In this document: positions 46,358 through 54,180 of the stretch, piece by piece | Layout of the letters: each line of letters begins with the position of its first letter | How positions within the stretch are numbered: position 1 is the first letter of the stretch | Source of the DNA: Hyphomicrobiales bacterium | GTDB taxonomy: Bacteria > Pseudomonadota > Alphaproteobacteria > Rhizobiales > Rhizobiaceae | Direction of reading: 5' to 3' | Length of the DNA stretch: 64,000 nt | NCBI GenBank assembly: GCA_900473175.1 | Contig: UCKM01000004.1 | Coordinates: 1-64,000 of the forward strand | Notes under the pieces: generated by a model | The model's input: the letters and a program-made list of their open reading frames with translations, nothing else | What the model was told of the DNA's origin: nothing | Databases searched by the model: none | Made by a program: the position numbers and the translations under genes

Positions 46358-48682
46358 TTGGCACGCCGTATCTCCCCACCCAGCGGAAAAAAGCGGTCTG
46401 CCGGTCCGGACAGCTTGAAACGCGATGCTCACATGCCGGGACGAGACGAGATTCTCCAATTCATCAAGGAGAACCCGGACCTTGCAGGCAAGCGCGACAT
46501 CGCGAAAGCGTTCAATCTGAAGGGCGACGCGCGCATTGCCTTGAAGGAAGTCCTGCGTGATCTCGCCGATGATGGTCTCGTCGAAAAACGTGCCAAGCGA
46601 CTTGCCATGCCCGGAAGCCTGCCAAGCATAGCCGTCCTCGATATCACGGGCCGCGACGGCGATGGCGGGCTCATCGCGAAACCCGCGGAATGGGATGCGA
46701 ACCATCAGGATCGCCCTCCCGTCGTGTTCATTCGCGCCTCGCGCACCCAAAAGGGCCCGACGCCGGGTGTGGGCGACCGCGTTCTCGCCCGTATTTTCCG
46801 CAGCTCAGACTCCTCCGGTCCTGCCTATACTGCCCGAGTCGTCAAACGTATCGAACATCGCAAGGACGCGGTCCTTGGCGTATTGCGCAAACTCGACAAT
46901 GGCGAATGGCGCCTTGAGCCGGTCGAACGCCGGCAGGTCGAACTCGCCATCGACGCAAATCAACTCAACAATGCCAAGGCCAACGATCTCGTCGAAGTCG
47001 GGGTCCTGAAGGTCAGCCGCTATGGGCTTGCCCTAGGACGCATCACCCAAGTGGTGGGCTCGGTGGCGAGCGAAAAAGCTCTTTCGATGATCGCGATCCA
47101 TGAGCACGAGATTCCCCACATATTCCCGGACACCGTGATCGCTGAAGCAGAGAAGGCAAAGCCTGCGACCATGGCGCATCGCGAAGACTGGCGGCAGGTT
47201 CCACTGGTGACGATCGATCCTGCCGATGCCAAGGATCACGATGATGCCGTCTATGCGGAGCCCGACACCGACGAAAAGAACCCCGGCGGCTTCGTCGCCA
47301 CCGTCGCGATCGCCGACGTAGCGGCCTATGTGACACCCGACTCTCAGCTCGACCGCGAGGCGCTGAAACGCGGCAATTCGGTCTACTTCCCCGACCGGGT
47401 CGTGCCGATGCTCCCGGAGCGCATCTCAAACGATCTCTGCTCCTTGAAAGAATTGGTCGACCGCCCCGCGCTTGCCGTCCGGATGATATTCGGCGCGGAT
47501 GGCCGGAAGATTTCGCACAGTTTCCACCGCATCATGATGCGCTCTCATGCGCGCCTTGCCTATCCTCAAGCGCAGGCGGCGATTGATGGCGCACCGGACG
47601 AGAAAACGGCGCCCATCCTGGAATCGATCCTCAAGCCCCTATGGGCTGCCTATGCTGCCCTAAAGCGAGGCCGGGATGCGCGCGAGCCGCTGGAACTCGA
47701 CCTGCCAGAAAAGAAGATATTGCTGACCCCGGAAGGCAAGGTCGACAGGGTCGTCGTTCCTCCACGGCTCGATGCACACAAGCTCATCGAAGAATTCATG
47801 ATCCAGGCCAACGTGGCCGCCGCCGAGACGCTCGAGCGCAAGAAACAGCCTTTGATTTTCCGCATCCACGATGCACCGTCGCTGGCCAAGCAGGAAACGC
47901 TGCGCGAGTTTCTGCGCACACTCGACATTTCTCTGGCGCGTGGGGCGGAGCTGCGCCCAAACCAGTTCAACAACATTCTGAAACGGGTTGAAGGCAGCGA
48001 TAGCCAGGAACTGGTCAATCAGGTCGTCCTACGGTCGCAATCGCAGGCGGAATACAATCCCGAAAACATTGGCCATTTTGGCCTCAACCTGCATCGCTAC
48101 GCGCACTTCACCTCTCCCATCCGCAGATATGCCGATCTGATCGTTCATCGCGCGCTGATCTCCGCACTCGGCTTGGGTCCCGATGGTATTACCCCGAAAG
48201 AGGAAGCGGCACTTCCGGAGATTGCAGCACTCATTTCAACCTCCGAGCGACGAGCCATGGCAGCCGAACGCGACACGGTGGATCGCCTGATCGCGCATTA
48301 TCTTGCTGACAAGGTCGGTAGCAGTTTTGAAGGCCGGGTGCAGGGCGTAACCAAGGCGGGTCTGTTCGTGTCGCTTGCGACATATGGTGCCGATGGGTTT
48401 ATTCCCATTTCAACTCTGGGTGATGATTACTATCTTTACGACGAAACAAACCATGCCCTCTCCGGCGAACGGAGCGGGAAAGGCTTCCGGCTGGGCGATG
48501 TCGTCGATGTTCGTCTTGTGGAGGCCCTTCCCGTAGCAGGCGCATTGCGATTTGAAATGCTCTCCGAGCCGCACCCTGTGCCGAGCGGGGTACGCTCACA
48601 TCACAAGGCCAAGCGTTTCATACGCGGAAACCAGAAACGTCCGTCAAGCGTATCGCGTGGAGGGCGAAGAGGCAGCAGATGA
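46358..48682 (+). CDS. rnr: Ribonuclease R
   Basis: This 774-residue processive 3'-5' exoribonuclease degrades structured RNA. It has an N-terminal winged-helix region (EILQFIKENPDLAGKRDIAK), two cold-shock domains, the RNB catalytic core with the acidic motif TIDPADAKDHDDAVYAEPD, and a C-terminal S1 domain (GSSFEGRVQGVTKAGLFVSL). The start is TTG, with AAGG upstream; an internal ATG at 46433 would shorten the N-terminus. A basic tail follows the S1 domain. Four bases overlap with the DUF983 gene. Confidence 0.95.
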   Translation: MARRISPPSGKKRSAGPDSLKRDAHMPGRDEILQFIKENPDLAGKRDIAKAFNLKGDARIALKEVLRDLADDGLVEKRAKRLAMPGSLPSIAVLDITGRDGDGGLIAKPAEWDANHQDRPPVVFIRASRTQKGPTPGVGDRVLARIFRSSDSSGPAYTARVVKRIEHRKDAVLGVLRKLDNGEWRLEPVERRQVELAIDANQLNNAKANDLVEVGVLKVSRYGLALGRITQVVGSVASEKALSMIAIHEHEIPHIFPDTVIAEAEKAKPATMAHREDWRQVPLVTIDPADAKDHDDAVYAEPDTDEKNPGGFVATVAIADVAAYVTPDSQLDREALKRGNSVYFPDRVVPMLPERISNDLCSLKELVDRPALAVRMIFGADGRKISHSFHRIMMRSHARLAYPQAQAAIDGAPDEKTAPILESILKPLWAAYAALKRGRDAREPLELDLPEKKILLTPEGKVDRVVVPPRLDAHKLIEEFMIQANVAAAETLERKKQPLIFRIHDAPSLAKQETLREFLRTLDISLARGAELRPNQFNNILKRVEGSDSQELVNQVVLRSQSQAEYNPENIGHFGLNLHRYAHFTSPIRRYADLIVHRALISALGLGPDGITPKEEAALPEIAALISTSERRAMAAERDTVDRLIAHYLADKVGSSFEGRVQGVTKAGLFVSLATYGADGFIPISTLGDDYYLYDETNHALSGERSGKGFRLGDVVDVRLVEALPVAGALRFEMLSEPHPVPSGVRSHHKAKRFIRGNQKRPSSVSRGGRRGSR

Positions 48683-49113
48683 CGACAGTACAGATTTTTG
48701 GCGAAGGCAACGCGCCTGCACGACCAGTGCGCTCCGTTGGCAGGGCCATGTGGCGCGGCTTTCGCTGTCGTTGCCCGAACTGCGGCGAAGGCAAGCTCTT
48801 TCGCGCATTCGTCAAGTCAGTTGATCACTGCGCCGCTTGCGGCGAGGACTACACTCACCAGCAAGCCGATGATTTCCCCGCCTATATAACCATCACGATC
48901 GTCGGTCACGTTGTTCTCGGCGGTTTTCTGGCAGTGGAGACACTGTTCTTGCTGTCAAATTGGGTGCATCTGGCGATATGGGTACCGTTGACGATCATTA
49001 TGTCGATCGCGCTGCTACAGCCGGTGAAGGGTGCGATTATCGGATTGCAATGGGCGAATTACATGCACGGATTTGGCGGTGAGCACGACGAACCGGAGCC
49101 GTCGGGCCAGTGA
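48679..49113 (+). CDS. DUF983 family membrane protein
   Basis: This 144-residue protein has a zinc-ribbon-like motif, RCPNCGEGKLFRAFVKSVDHC-AACGEDY, with two CxxC pairs, then two membrane helices (ITITIVGHVVLGGFLAVETL and LAIWVPLTIIMSIALLQPV). The cysteine pairs probably bind zinc. Function is unknown, but the gene is widely conserved beside rnr in Rhizobiales. It overlaps the rnr stop by four bases and the NUDIX gene starts 4 bp after it. Confidence 0.87.
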   Translation: MTTVQIFGEGNAPARPVRSVGRAMWRGFRCRCPNCGEGKLFRAFVKSVDHCAACGEDYTHQQADDFPAYITITIVGHVVLGGFLAVETLFLLSNWVHLAIWVPLTIIMSIALLQPVKGAIIGLQWANYMHGFGGEHDEPEPSGQ

Positions 49114-49117
49114 TCTC

Positions 49118-49861
49118 ATGGCTTTAAACGATCAAGGAAAATCTCCTCTGTCTCCTGCAAACAAGCCGACCCGTCGTGTCCGGCCGCGTGACGCGGCATC
49201 GCTGCTGCTGGTTGACCGGTCGAACGGTCCGATGCGCATTCTCATGGGCAAACGGCATATGAGGCATGTTTTCATGCCCGGAAAGTTTGTCTTTCCTGGC
49301 GGGCGGACCGAAGCCGCTGACGGGCGCATTCCGGCAATCGCGGAGCTTGCCGAAGCGGACCAGACCAAGCTGCTCGGGGGCATGGGCAGCCGCTCCAGCC
49401 TCCAGCGCTGTCGGGCACTCGCCCTTTCGGCGATCCGCGAGACCTACGAGGAAGCAGGGTTGTTCCTTGGTCGCAAGCATATCTCGGTTCCGTCGATAGC
49501 CCACCCTGACTGGACCGCCTTCGTGGAGCGGAACATTGTTCCTGACCTATCCGCGCTGCGCTACTTCGCAAGGGCGACAACCCCGCCCGGCGGTTCACGC
49601 CGGTTCGATACGAGGTTCTTCCTTGCCTTTCGTGATTCGGTCGCAGATTCACTGCCTGAAGCTACGGGGCCATCGCAGGAACTTGAAGAACTGTGCTGGC
49701 TCCCCTTCACCGAAGCAACGCAGCTCGACATTCCTGAAATTACAAGGTTGATCATAAGGGAAGCGGAGGCCGTTCTTGCGGCCAATCCTTCGCTCGCCCC
49801 CGGAAATTCAGTCATTCAATACCGTATGAAATATGGGCGATTCGTCCGAGAGGTTATTTGA
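49118..49861 (+). CDS. NUDIX hydrolase family protein
   Basis: This 247-residue protein has a split Nudix box: GRTEAADG near residue 65, then about 30 residues later ALSAIRETYEEAGLFLG (RExxEExG), resembling the longer NUDT19-like group. Such enzymes hydrolyse nucleoside-diphosphate-linked compounds or CoA derivatives; the substrate is unknown. The chosen start, ATG 49118, lies 4 bp after the DUF983 stop. Frames open further upstream are not consistent with the spacing of the operon. The next gene begins 3 bp after its stop. Confidence 0.87.
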   Translation: MALNDQGKSPLSPANKPTRRVRPRDAASLLLVDRSNGPMRILMGKRHMRHVFMPGKFVFPGGRTEAADGRIPAIAELAEADQTKLLGGMGSRSSLQRCRALALSAIRETYEEAGLFLGRKHISVPSIAHPDWTAFVERNIVPDLSALRYFARATTPPGGSRRFDTRFFLAFRDSVADSLPEATGPSQELEELCWLPFTEATQLDIPEITRLIIREAEAVLAANPSLAPGNSVIQYRMKYGRFVREVI

Positions 49862-49864
49862 TTC

Positions 49865-51040
49865 ATGGATGCAATGCAGACGTCTGACCAGACGCAAGTC
49901 CGGTCTTCCTGGCGCGCGCTTGTCGCAGCCATCGCCACGATCAGTTCCGTTGGTGTAGCGATTGGTCTAGGGATCCCGCTCCTGAGTGTCATCCTGGAAA
50001 GCCGCGGCCATTCGGCCTCGATGATTGGCCTCAACGCTGCCGTGGCGGGTATAGCATCCATCATCGCCGCCCCCTTCGCTGCTCCAATTGCCGCGCGATT
50101 CGGCGTCGTACCTACATTGATCGCCATGCTGCTGATGGGCGGATTCTCATTCGTCGGATTCCACTTTTTCACCGACTTCTGGATGTGGGTGGTGCTGCGC
50201 GTCTTCCTGCATTTCGCTCTGACCATGCTGTTCATCCTGTCCGAATACTGGATTAACGCGGCGGCTCCGCCGGAGAAACGCGGACTGGTGCTAGGCATCT
50301 ACGCAACCGTGCTTTCCATGGGCTTTGCCCTTGGACCATGGTTGTTCTCACGCATCGGCAGCGTTGGCATCATGCCGTTCGCGGTTGGCTTCGGCATTAT
50401 CCTGCTTGCCATGATCCCGGTGCTCCTTGCCTGGAACGAGAGCCCGGATTTCCACGAGGAAGAGCACGTGCCGTTTGCGCCGTTCATTTGGGCAGTGCCC
50501 ACGGCGACAGCGGCGGTGTTTGTGTTCGGGGCCGTCGAGACCGGCGGCTTTGCACTTTTCCCCGTCTTTGGTTCACGCATCGGCTACAGCGAAGCCAACT
50601 CGGCCCTCCTCCTGACGACGATCGGGCTTGGCAACGTCCTTTTGCAGATCCCGATCGGGCTCCTCAGCGACCACGTCAATGACCGGCGCAAGATATTGCT
50701 GGTGTGTGCCTTGATAGGTCTTGTCGGCATGTGCGTGCTGCCCTTCATCTATGCCAATTGGTACTTGGTGGCGGCATTGCTTTTCGTATGGGGCGGCGTT
50801 GTCGCCGGACTTTATACTGTTGGCCTTGCCCACCTCGGCTCGCAGCTCACGGGCCGCGAACTGGCCTCGGCCAATGCCGCGTTCGTGTTCTGCTATGCGG
50901 TTGGCATGCTGGTCGGACCGCAAGCGGTCGGCGTCGGCATGGACCTCATGGGACCACAAGGTTTTTCCGTGGCTTTGGCGGCCTTCTTTGCCGCCTATGC
51001 AATTCTTGTCGGGTCTCGGTTGATCAAGCGGAGGGCTTGA
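49865..51040 (+). CDS. Major facilitator superfamily transporter
   Basis: This 391-residue protein has about 12 predicted membrane helices, arranged in two halves. The N-terminal half includes SVGVAIGLGIPLLSVILESRG and FGVVPTLIAMLLMGGFSFVG; the second half has IGLLSDHVNDRRKILLVCA (loop 8-9 type motif, D-x-x-x-R-K). MFS proteins of this type export drugs or small metabolites; specificity is unknown. It starts 3 bp after the NUDIX stop, so is probably the last gene of the operon. A candidate sRNA follows it. Confidence 0.9.
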   Translation: MDAMQTSDQTQVRSSWRALVAAIATISSVGVAIGLGIPLLSVILESRGHSASMIGLNAAVAGIASIIAAPFAAPIAARFGVVPTLIAMLLMGGFSFVGFHFFTDFWMWVVLRVFLHFALTMLFILSEYWINAAAPPEKRGLVLGIYATVLSMGFALGPWLFSRIGSVGIMPFAVGFGIILLAMIPVLLAWNESPDFHEEEHVPFAPFIWAVPTATAAVFVFGAVETGGFALFPVFGSRIGYSEANSALLLTTIGLGNVLLQIPIGLLSDHVNDRRKILLVCALIGLVGMCVLPFIYANWYLVAALLFVWGGVVAGLYTVGLAHLGSQLTGRELASANAAFVFCYAVGMLVGPQAVGVGMDLMGPQGFSVALAAFFAAYAILVGSRLIKRRA

Positions 51041-51066
51041 GGGATCTATATGCAATCATTGCGTGC

Positions 51067-51096
51067 TTGGAATCATATCCTTTGCGATGCTATAGT
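51067..51096 (+). promoter_or_regulatory. Promoter of a candidate sRNA downstream of the MFS gene
   Basis: TTGGAA at 51067-51072 and TATAGT at 51091-51096 are separated by 18 bp, a near-consensus sigma70 promoter with no start codon close downstream. The inferred transcript would begin near 51103. Confidence 0.5.
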
Positions 51097-51102
51097 CTCC
51101 CT

Positions 51103-51190
51103 TGGAGTGAGAGACGAGCTTTCGCCCGCCTCTCTACAAGTTGAAATGAACCGGGATCGCTTGTCCAGCCTGTCCGGGTTCTTTTCATTG
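51103..51190 (+). ncRNA. Candidate small RNA (about 85 nt)
   Basis: Downstream of the promoter, two stem-loops are visible. Stem 1 pairs GAGAG (51109-51113) with CTCTC (51130-51134). Stem 2 pairs AACCGGGA (51149-51156) with TCCGGGTT (51173-51180), with one mismatch, extended by AATGA/TCATT and followed by CTTTTC. No coding frame with a ribosome site fits. Rhizobial sRNAs of the alpha-r families have this general shape, but I could not assign a family. Confidence 0.4.
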
Positions 51191-51514
51191 CAAGGGTGAC
51201 ACCAAACGGAACTCGCCGCATAGGTGCACATCCAAGTTCGAAGGCAAGGCTGTTGCCACAGTCGAAAGAGCCAATTCTCCCGATGCACCTACTGGCCGGC
51301 CACGAACCAACGGTTGAATAAATGACATGGGTTCAGGCCAAAGGGTTGTTTCTGAGGCGCTATACCCGTCGCCGAATTCCGATTATCCAAGTGAACGTAG
51401 TGAACGGGGTTGACTTTTCACCCTGTTCGGTTAAGTGTCCGGCCGAATTTCCGCTTATAGCCACGCTGCTGGATTTGAATAGCGGTCCTCAACAATCAGA
51501 ACAGGTAAACTGAA
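51191..51514 (+). promoter_or_regulatory. Upstream region of rpmG
   Basis: About 320 bp. A TTGACT (51410-51415) and TAAGTG (51432-51437), 16 bp apart, form a likely promoter for rpmG. No other gene was supported: an open frame at 51322-51513 has no ribosome site and unusual composition. No repeats or known riboswitch were seen. Confidence 0.4.
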
Positions 51515-51682
51515 ATGGCTAAGGCTGCGAATATCAAGATCAAGCTTCTGTCGACCGCTGACACCGGTTTCTTCTACGTTACGAGCAAGAACAGCCGTAC
51601 GAAGACCGAGAAGATGTCCTTCCGCAAGTACGACCCGGTCGTGCGCAAGCACGTTGAATTCAAGGAAACCAAAATCAAGTAA
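51515..51682 (+). CDS. rpmG: 50S ribosomal protein L33
   Basis: This 55-residue ribosomal protein begins [20 protein letters not shown] and ends VEFKETKIK. It lacks the two CxxC zinc motifs of the other L33 paralog, as in most alphaproteobacteria. It is a single-gene unit with its own promoter, and a strong intrinsic terminator follows within 25 bp. Its position between the MFS gene and pleD is conserved in Rhizobiales. Confidence 0.96.
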   Translation: MAKAANIKIKLLSTADTGFFYVTSKNSRTKTEKMSFRKYDPVVRKHVEFKETKIK

Positions 51683-51706
51683 TCCTGGTTTTCTTAAGAA
51701 CACTGA

Positions 51707-51730
51707 ATGCCGCCTTCGGGCGGCATTTTT
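51707..51730 (+). terminator. rpmG intrinsic terminator
   Basis: ATGCCGCC (51707-51714) and GGCGGCAT (51719-51726) form a perfect 8-bp stem around the stable TTCG loop, followed by TTTT. It is placed 24 bp after the rpmG stop and 18 bp before the convergent pleD stop, so it may serve both strands. Confidence 0.9.
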
Positions 51731-51748
51731 GTTTGCAGGGAGCTGATG

Positions 51749-53128
51749 TCAGGCCGCCGCAGAAACGACGCGGTTGCGTCCGGAGGCCTTGGCCCCATAG
51801 AGCGCCTCATCGGCGCGTTTAAGGAGGTTCTGGACGCTGTCGTCCTTCGGCAAGACGCTGGCAATGCCAATGCTTATCGTCACCGGAACGCTTGTACCGC
51901 TTTGATTGACAGCAAATGGCGTCGATGCCACTTCCCGCCGGATACGTTCCGCCACGACCGCGGCAATCGTCGCATCCGTGTCAGGCATTACAATGAAGAA
52001 CTCTTCGCCGCCGTAGCGGCTTGCCAGATCGCTGCCGCGCACGTTTCGGCGCAGGCGCCGTGCGAACTCGCGCAGCACTTCATCACCGCCATCATGGCCG
52101 TAAGTATCGTTGATCAGCTTGAACCGGTCGATATCCGTCATCAGTACCGACAGGGGGCGCCGGCGTTCTACGGCGCGCTTGAACAGGGTGGCGAGATGGG
52201 TCTCGAGGTAGAGACGATTGTGCAGACCTGTCAGGCTGTCCGTCACCGCCATTTCATAGGTCTTGACTACACTCGCCCGCAGGCCGTCGTGATAGGCCTT
52301 GCGGCGGAGCTGCGTGCGCAGCCGTGCCTCCAACTCGTTCGGATTGAGCGGACGGACCACATAGTCGTTGACGCCAAGCTCCAGCGCTCGCCGGATCAAG
52401 CTCTCCTCACCCCGGTCCGCAAGGAGGATGATCGGGAGCGAACGCGTGATGTCGAGCGAACGGAGCTGTGCACAAATGCGCAGAGGATCAAACTCGGAAA
52501 AGTTCGAAGAGATCAGGAGGCAGTCATAATTGCCCTGTATAGCGTCAAAGAACCCCGTCTGGGGGTCGATCTGGACATCAACCACGGCCTGGTTCGCGAG
52601 AATCCGCTGGATTCGTTCCGCACTTTCAATCCGCTCGTCGATCAGCAGGATGCGGCCATTTTTTGCCGCACCCTCGCCGCCCGCCGGAAACCTCAAAATC
52701 GATTCGAGGCCGACATCGCGGGTCGTGGCCACGCGCAAACGAAGCTCATCCGTCAGATTTTTGAGCCGGACGAGGCTCTTGACGCGCGCGAGCAGCTGCA
52801 GATCGTTCACCGGCTTGGTCAGAAAATCGTCGGCGCCAAAGTTCAGCCCGGCGATTCGATCCGACTCTTGATCGAGTGCCGTGACGAGAATGATCGGAAT
52901 ATGCGCAGTCGAAGGTTTTGATTTCAGCCGCCGGCAAACCTCGAAACCATCCATGCCCGGCATCATGACGTCGAGCAAAATGACATCGACATTACTATTC
53001 TCGCATATCTCGAGCGCCGCATAGCCGTCCGCCGCAGTCACCACCTCATAATATTCGCCCGTGAGCCGCGCTTCCAGCAACTTCACATTGGCAGGAACAT
53101 CATCAACAACGAGTATGCGCGCCGTCAT
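51749..53128 (-). CDS. pleD: Response regulator / diguanylate cyclase PleD
   Basis: This 459-residue protein has REC1, REC2 and GGDEF domains, as in Caulobacter PleD, which makes c-di-GMP when phosphorylated and dimerised. The REC1 phosphoacceptor is Asp53 in ILLDVMMPGMDG. REC2 (about residues 155-275) has lost its acceptor (LLISSNF). The cyclase has RYGGEEFFIVMP, with the inhibitory I-site RGSD five residues before GGEEF. It lies downstream of divK on the same strand, so DivJ/PleC-type kinases, outside the window, probably phosphorylate both. Confidence 0.95.
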   Translation of the reverse strand: MTARILVVDDVPANVKLLEARLTGEYYEVVTAADGYAALEICENSNVDVILLDVMMPGMDGFEVCRRLKSKPSTAHIPIILVTALDQESDRIAGLNFGADDFLTKPVNDLQLLARVKSLVRLKNLTDELRLRVATTRDVGLESILRFPAGGEGAAKNGRILLIDERIESAERIQRILANQAVVDVQIDPQTGFFDAIQGNYDCLLISSNFSEFDPLRICAQLRSLDITRSLPIILLADRGEESLIRRALELGVNDYVVRPLNPNELEARLRTQLRRKAYHDGLRASVVKTYEMAVTDSLTGLHNRLYLETHLATLFKRAVERRRPLSVLMTDIDRFKLINDTYGHDGGDEVLREFARRLRRNVRGSDLASRYGGEEFFIVMPDTDATIAAVVAERIRREVASTPFAVNQSGTSVPVTISIGIASVLPKDDSVQNLLKRADEALYGAKASGRNRVVSAAA

Positions 53129-53156
53129 ATTTCACGTCTCCGGTAAAACTGACGGG

Positions 53157-53528
53157 TCAAGCGTCGCCAAGATAGGATTTGATGGTTTCGATGAATTTCG
53201 GCACCGAAATGGGTTTCGAAATATAGGCCTCGCATCCGCCCTGCCGGATACGCTCCTCGTCACCCTTCATCGCGAAAGCAGTAACGGCAATAATAGGAAT
53301 GACATGGAGATCGTCGTCAGCCTTAAGCCACTTGGTCACTTCAAGACCGGAAACCTCTGGCAGCTGGATATCCATGAGAATAAGATCCGGCCGATGTTCG
53401 CGGGCAAGATCAAGTGCTTCGAGCCCATTGCGTGTCCGGATGGTTTCATAACCGCTGGCTTCAATAAGATCGCGGAAGAGCTTCATGTTAAGCTCGTTAT
53501 CCTCGACGATCATGACTTTCTTCACCAT
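53157..53528 (-). CDS. divK: Single-domain response regulator DivK
   Basis: This 123-residue stand-alone receiver controls the cell cycle by regulating the DivJ/PleC/CckA-CtrA pathway. Phosphoacceptor Asp53 is in [13 protein letters not shown], with the acidic pocket in VEDNE (residues 9-11) and the signalling Lys in ISKPIS. ATG 53528 has AGGA eight bases upstream. It is followed by pleD, with a 28-bp gap. A CtrA-like site, TTAA-N7-TTTA, lies upstream at 53692-53706. Confidence 0.94.
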   Translation of the reverse strand: MVKKVMIVEDNELNMKLFRDLIEASGYETIRTRNGLEALDLAREHRPDLILMDIQLPEVSGLEVTKWLKADDDLHVIPIIAVTAFAMKGDEERIRQGGCEAYISKPISVPKFIETIKSYLGDA

Positions 53529-53691
53529 TGGTAGAATCCTGTTGACCATGCTCGATTGGCGCCTGCGACCCGACCGTTTCTATTGGACAAAGGCGGGCGG
53601 CGGCACCAACTGTATGGATGCATTTGATATGCTTTGATGATTGATGAAAAGGTAACTCTTCAGCTCAATCCAGAAATGCCGCTGATCATGT

Positions 53692-53706
53692 TTAACCAAG
53701 CATTTA
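53692..53706. promoter_or_regulatory. CtrA-like site upstream of divK
   Basis: TTAA at 53692-53695 and TTTA at 53703-53706, seven bases apart, match seven of eight positions of the CtrA consensus TTAA-N7-TTAA. It lies 164-178 bp before the divK start. CtrA is known to regulate divK in Caulobacter and to bind its region in Brucella; binding here is inferred. Confidence 0.35.
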
Positions 53707-53815
53707 TTGAACATCTTCTTTTGATGATATTCAACTGTCCGACAACCTTTGAGGCAAGTTTTGTCGCGCCCCAACAAATCCAAACCGGAATGGAACGTTA
53801 CTCGTGAAGAATCAG

Positions 53816-54091
53816 ATGAATTTGGAACATGCGCAGGCTTTGGCGATTAACGCCCTGGTATTCCTGGCAGAGGACAGCGAACTGCTGCCCCGTTTTCTCG
53901 ATTTGACCGGCATCCGTGCGGACCAGATTCGCAGCGCTGCCAGCGAACCGGGCTTTCTGGCGGGTGTTCTTCAATTCTACCTCGCCCACGAACCGACATT
54001 GATGCGCTATTGCGAATCGACCGAGACTGATCCCGCGATGTTCAGCCAGGCGCTGCAATTCCTTCCCGGCGGACGCCAAGAACACGAATGA
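53816..54091 (+). CDS. DUF3572 family protein
   Basis: This 91-residue protein begins MNLEHAQALAINALVFLAED and ends with FSQALQFLPGG. The helical, alanine/leucine-rich pattern matches DUF3572, found next to divK in Rhizobiales. It has no membrane segment or catalytic motif. A GTG at 53804 would add four residues, and both starts lack a strong ribosome site. The gene lies divergent to divK and just upstream of dinB. Confidence 0.8.
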   Translation: MNLEHAQALAINALVFLAEDSELLPRFLDLTGIRADQIRSAASEPGFLAGVLQFYLAHEPTLMRYCESTETDPAMFSQALQFLPGGRQEHE

Positions 54092-54115
54092 GCAGTTCAC
54101 ATCGAAGGAGTAATC

Positions 54116-54144
54116 TTGCACGGCTCTCATGCCTTGGATAAGCT
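54116..54144 (+). promoter_or_regulatory. dinB promoter
   Basis: TTGCAC (54116-54121) and TAAGCT (54139-54144) are separated by 17 bp. The predicted transcript start is about 54151, at the first base of the LexA-type box, so repressor binding would cover the start point. Confidence 0.55.
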
Positions 54145-54150
54145 CCAGAT

Positions 54151-54165
54151 GTTCCTTTTATGTTC
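54151..54165 (+). promoter_or_regulatory. LexA (SOS) box upstream of dinB
   Basis: GTTC-CTTTTAT-GTTC is a perfect match to the alphaproteobacterial LexA box GTTC-N7-GTTC. It lies at the predicted transcription start, and 15 bp before the chosen dinB ATG at 54181. dinB is a known SOS gene, so the position is as expected. Confidence 0.85.
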
Positions 54166-54180
54166 GCAGGGCCAGGACCG

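Noticed and set aside
51322-51513. Open frame upstream of rpmG
   Set aside because: No ribosome site, unusual composition, and it runs over the likely rpmG promoter.
53580-53783. Minus-strand 67-codon frame between divK and DUF3572
   Set aside because: AT-rich composition, no ribosome site and it covers the likely divK promoter region.
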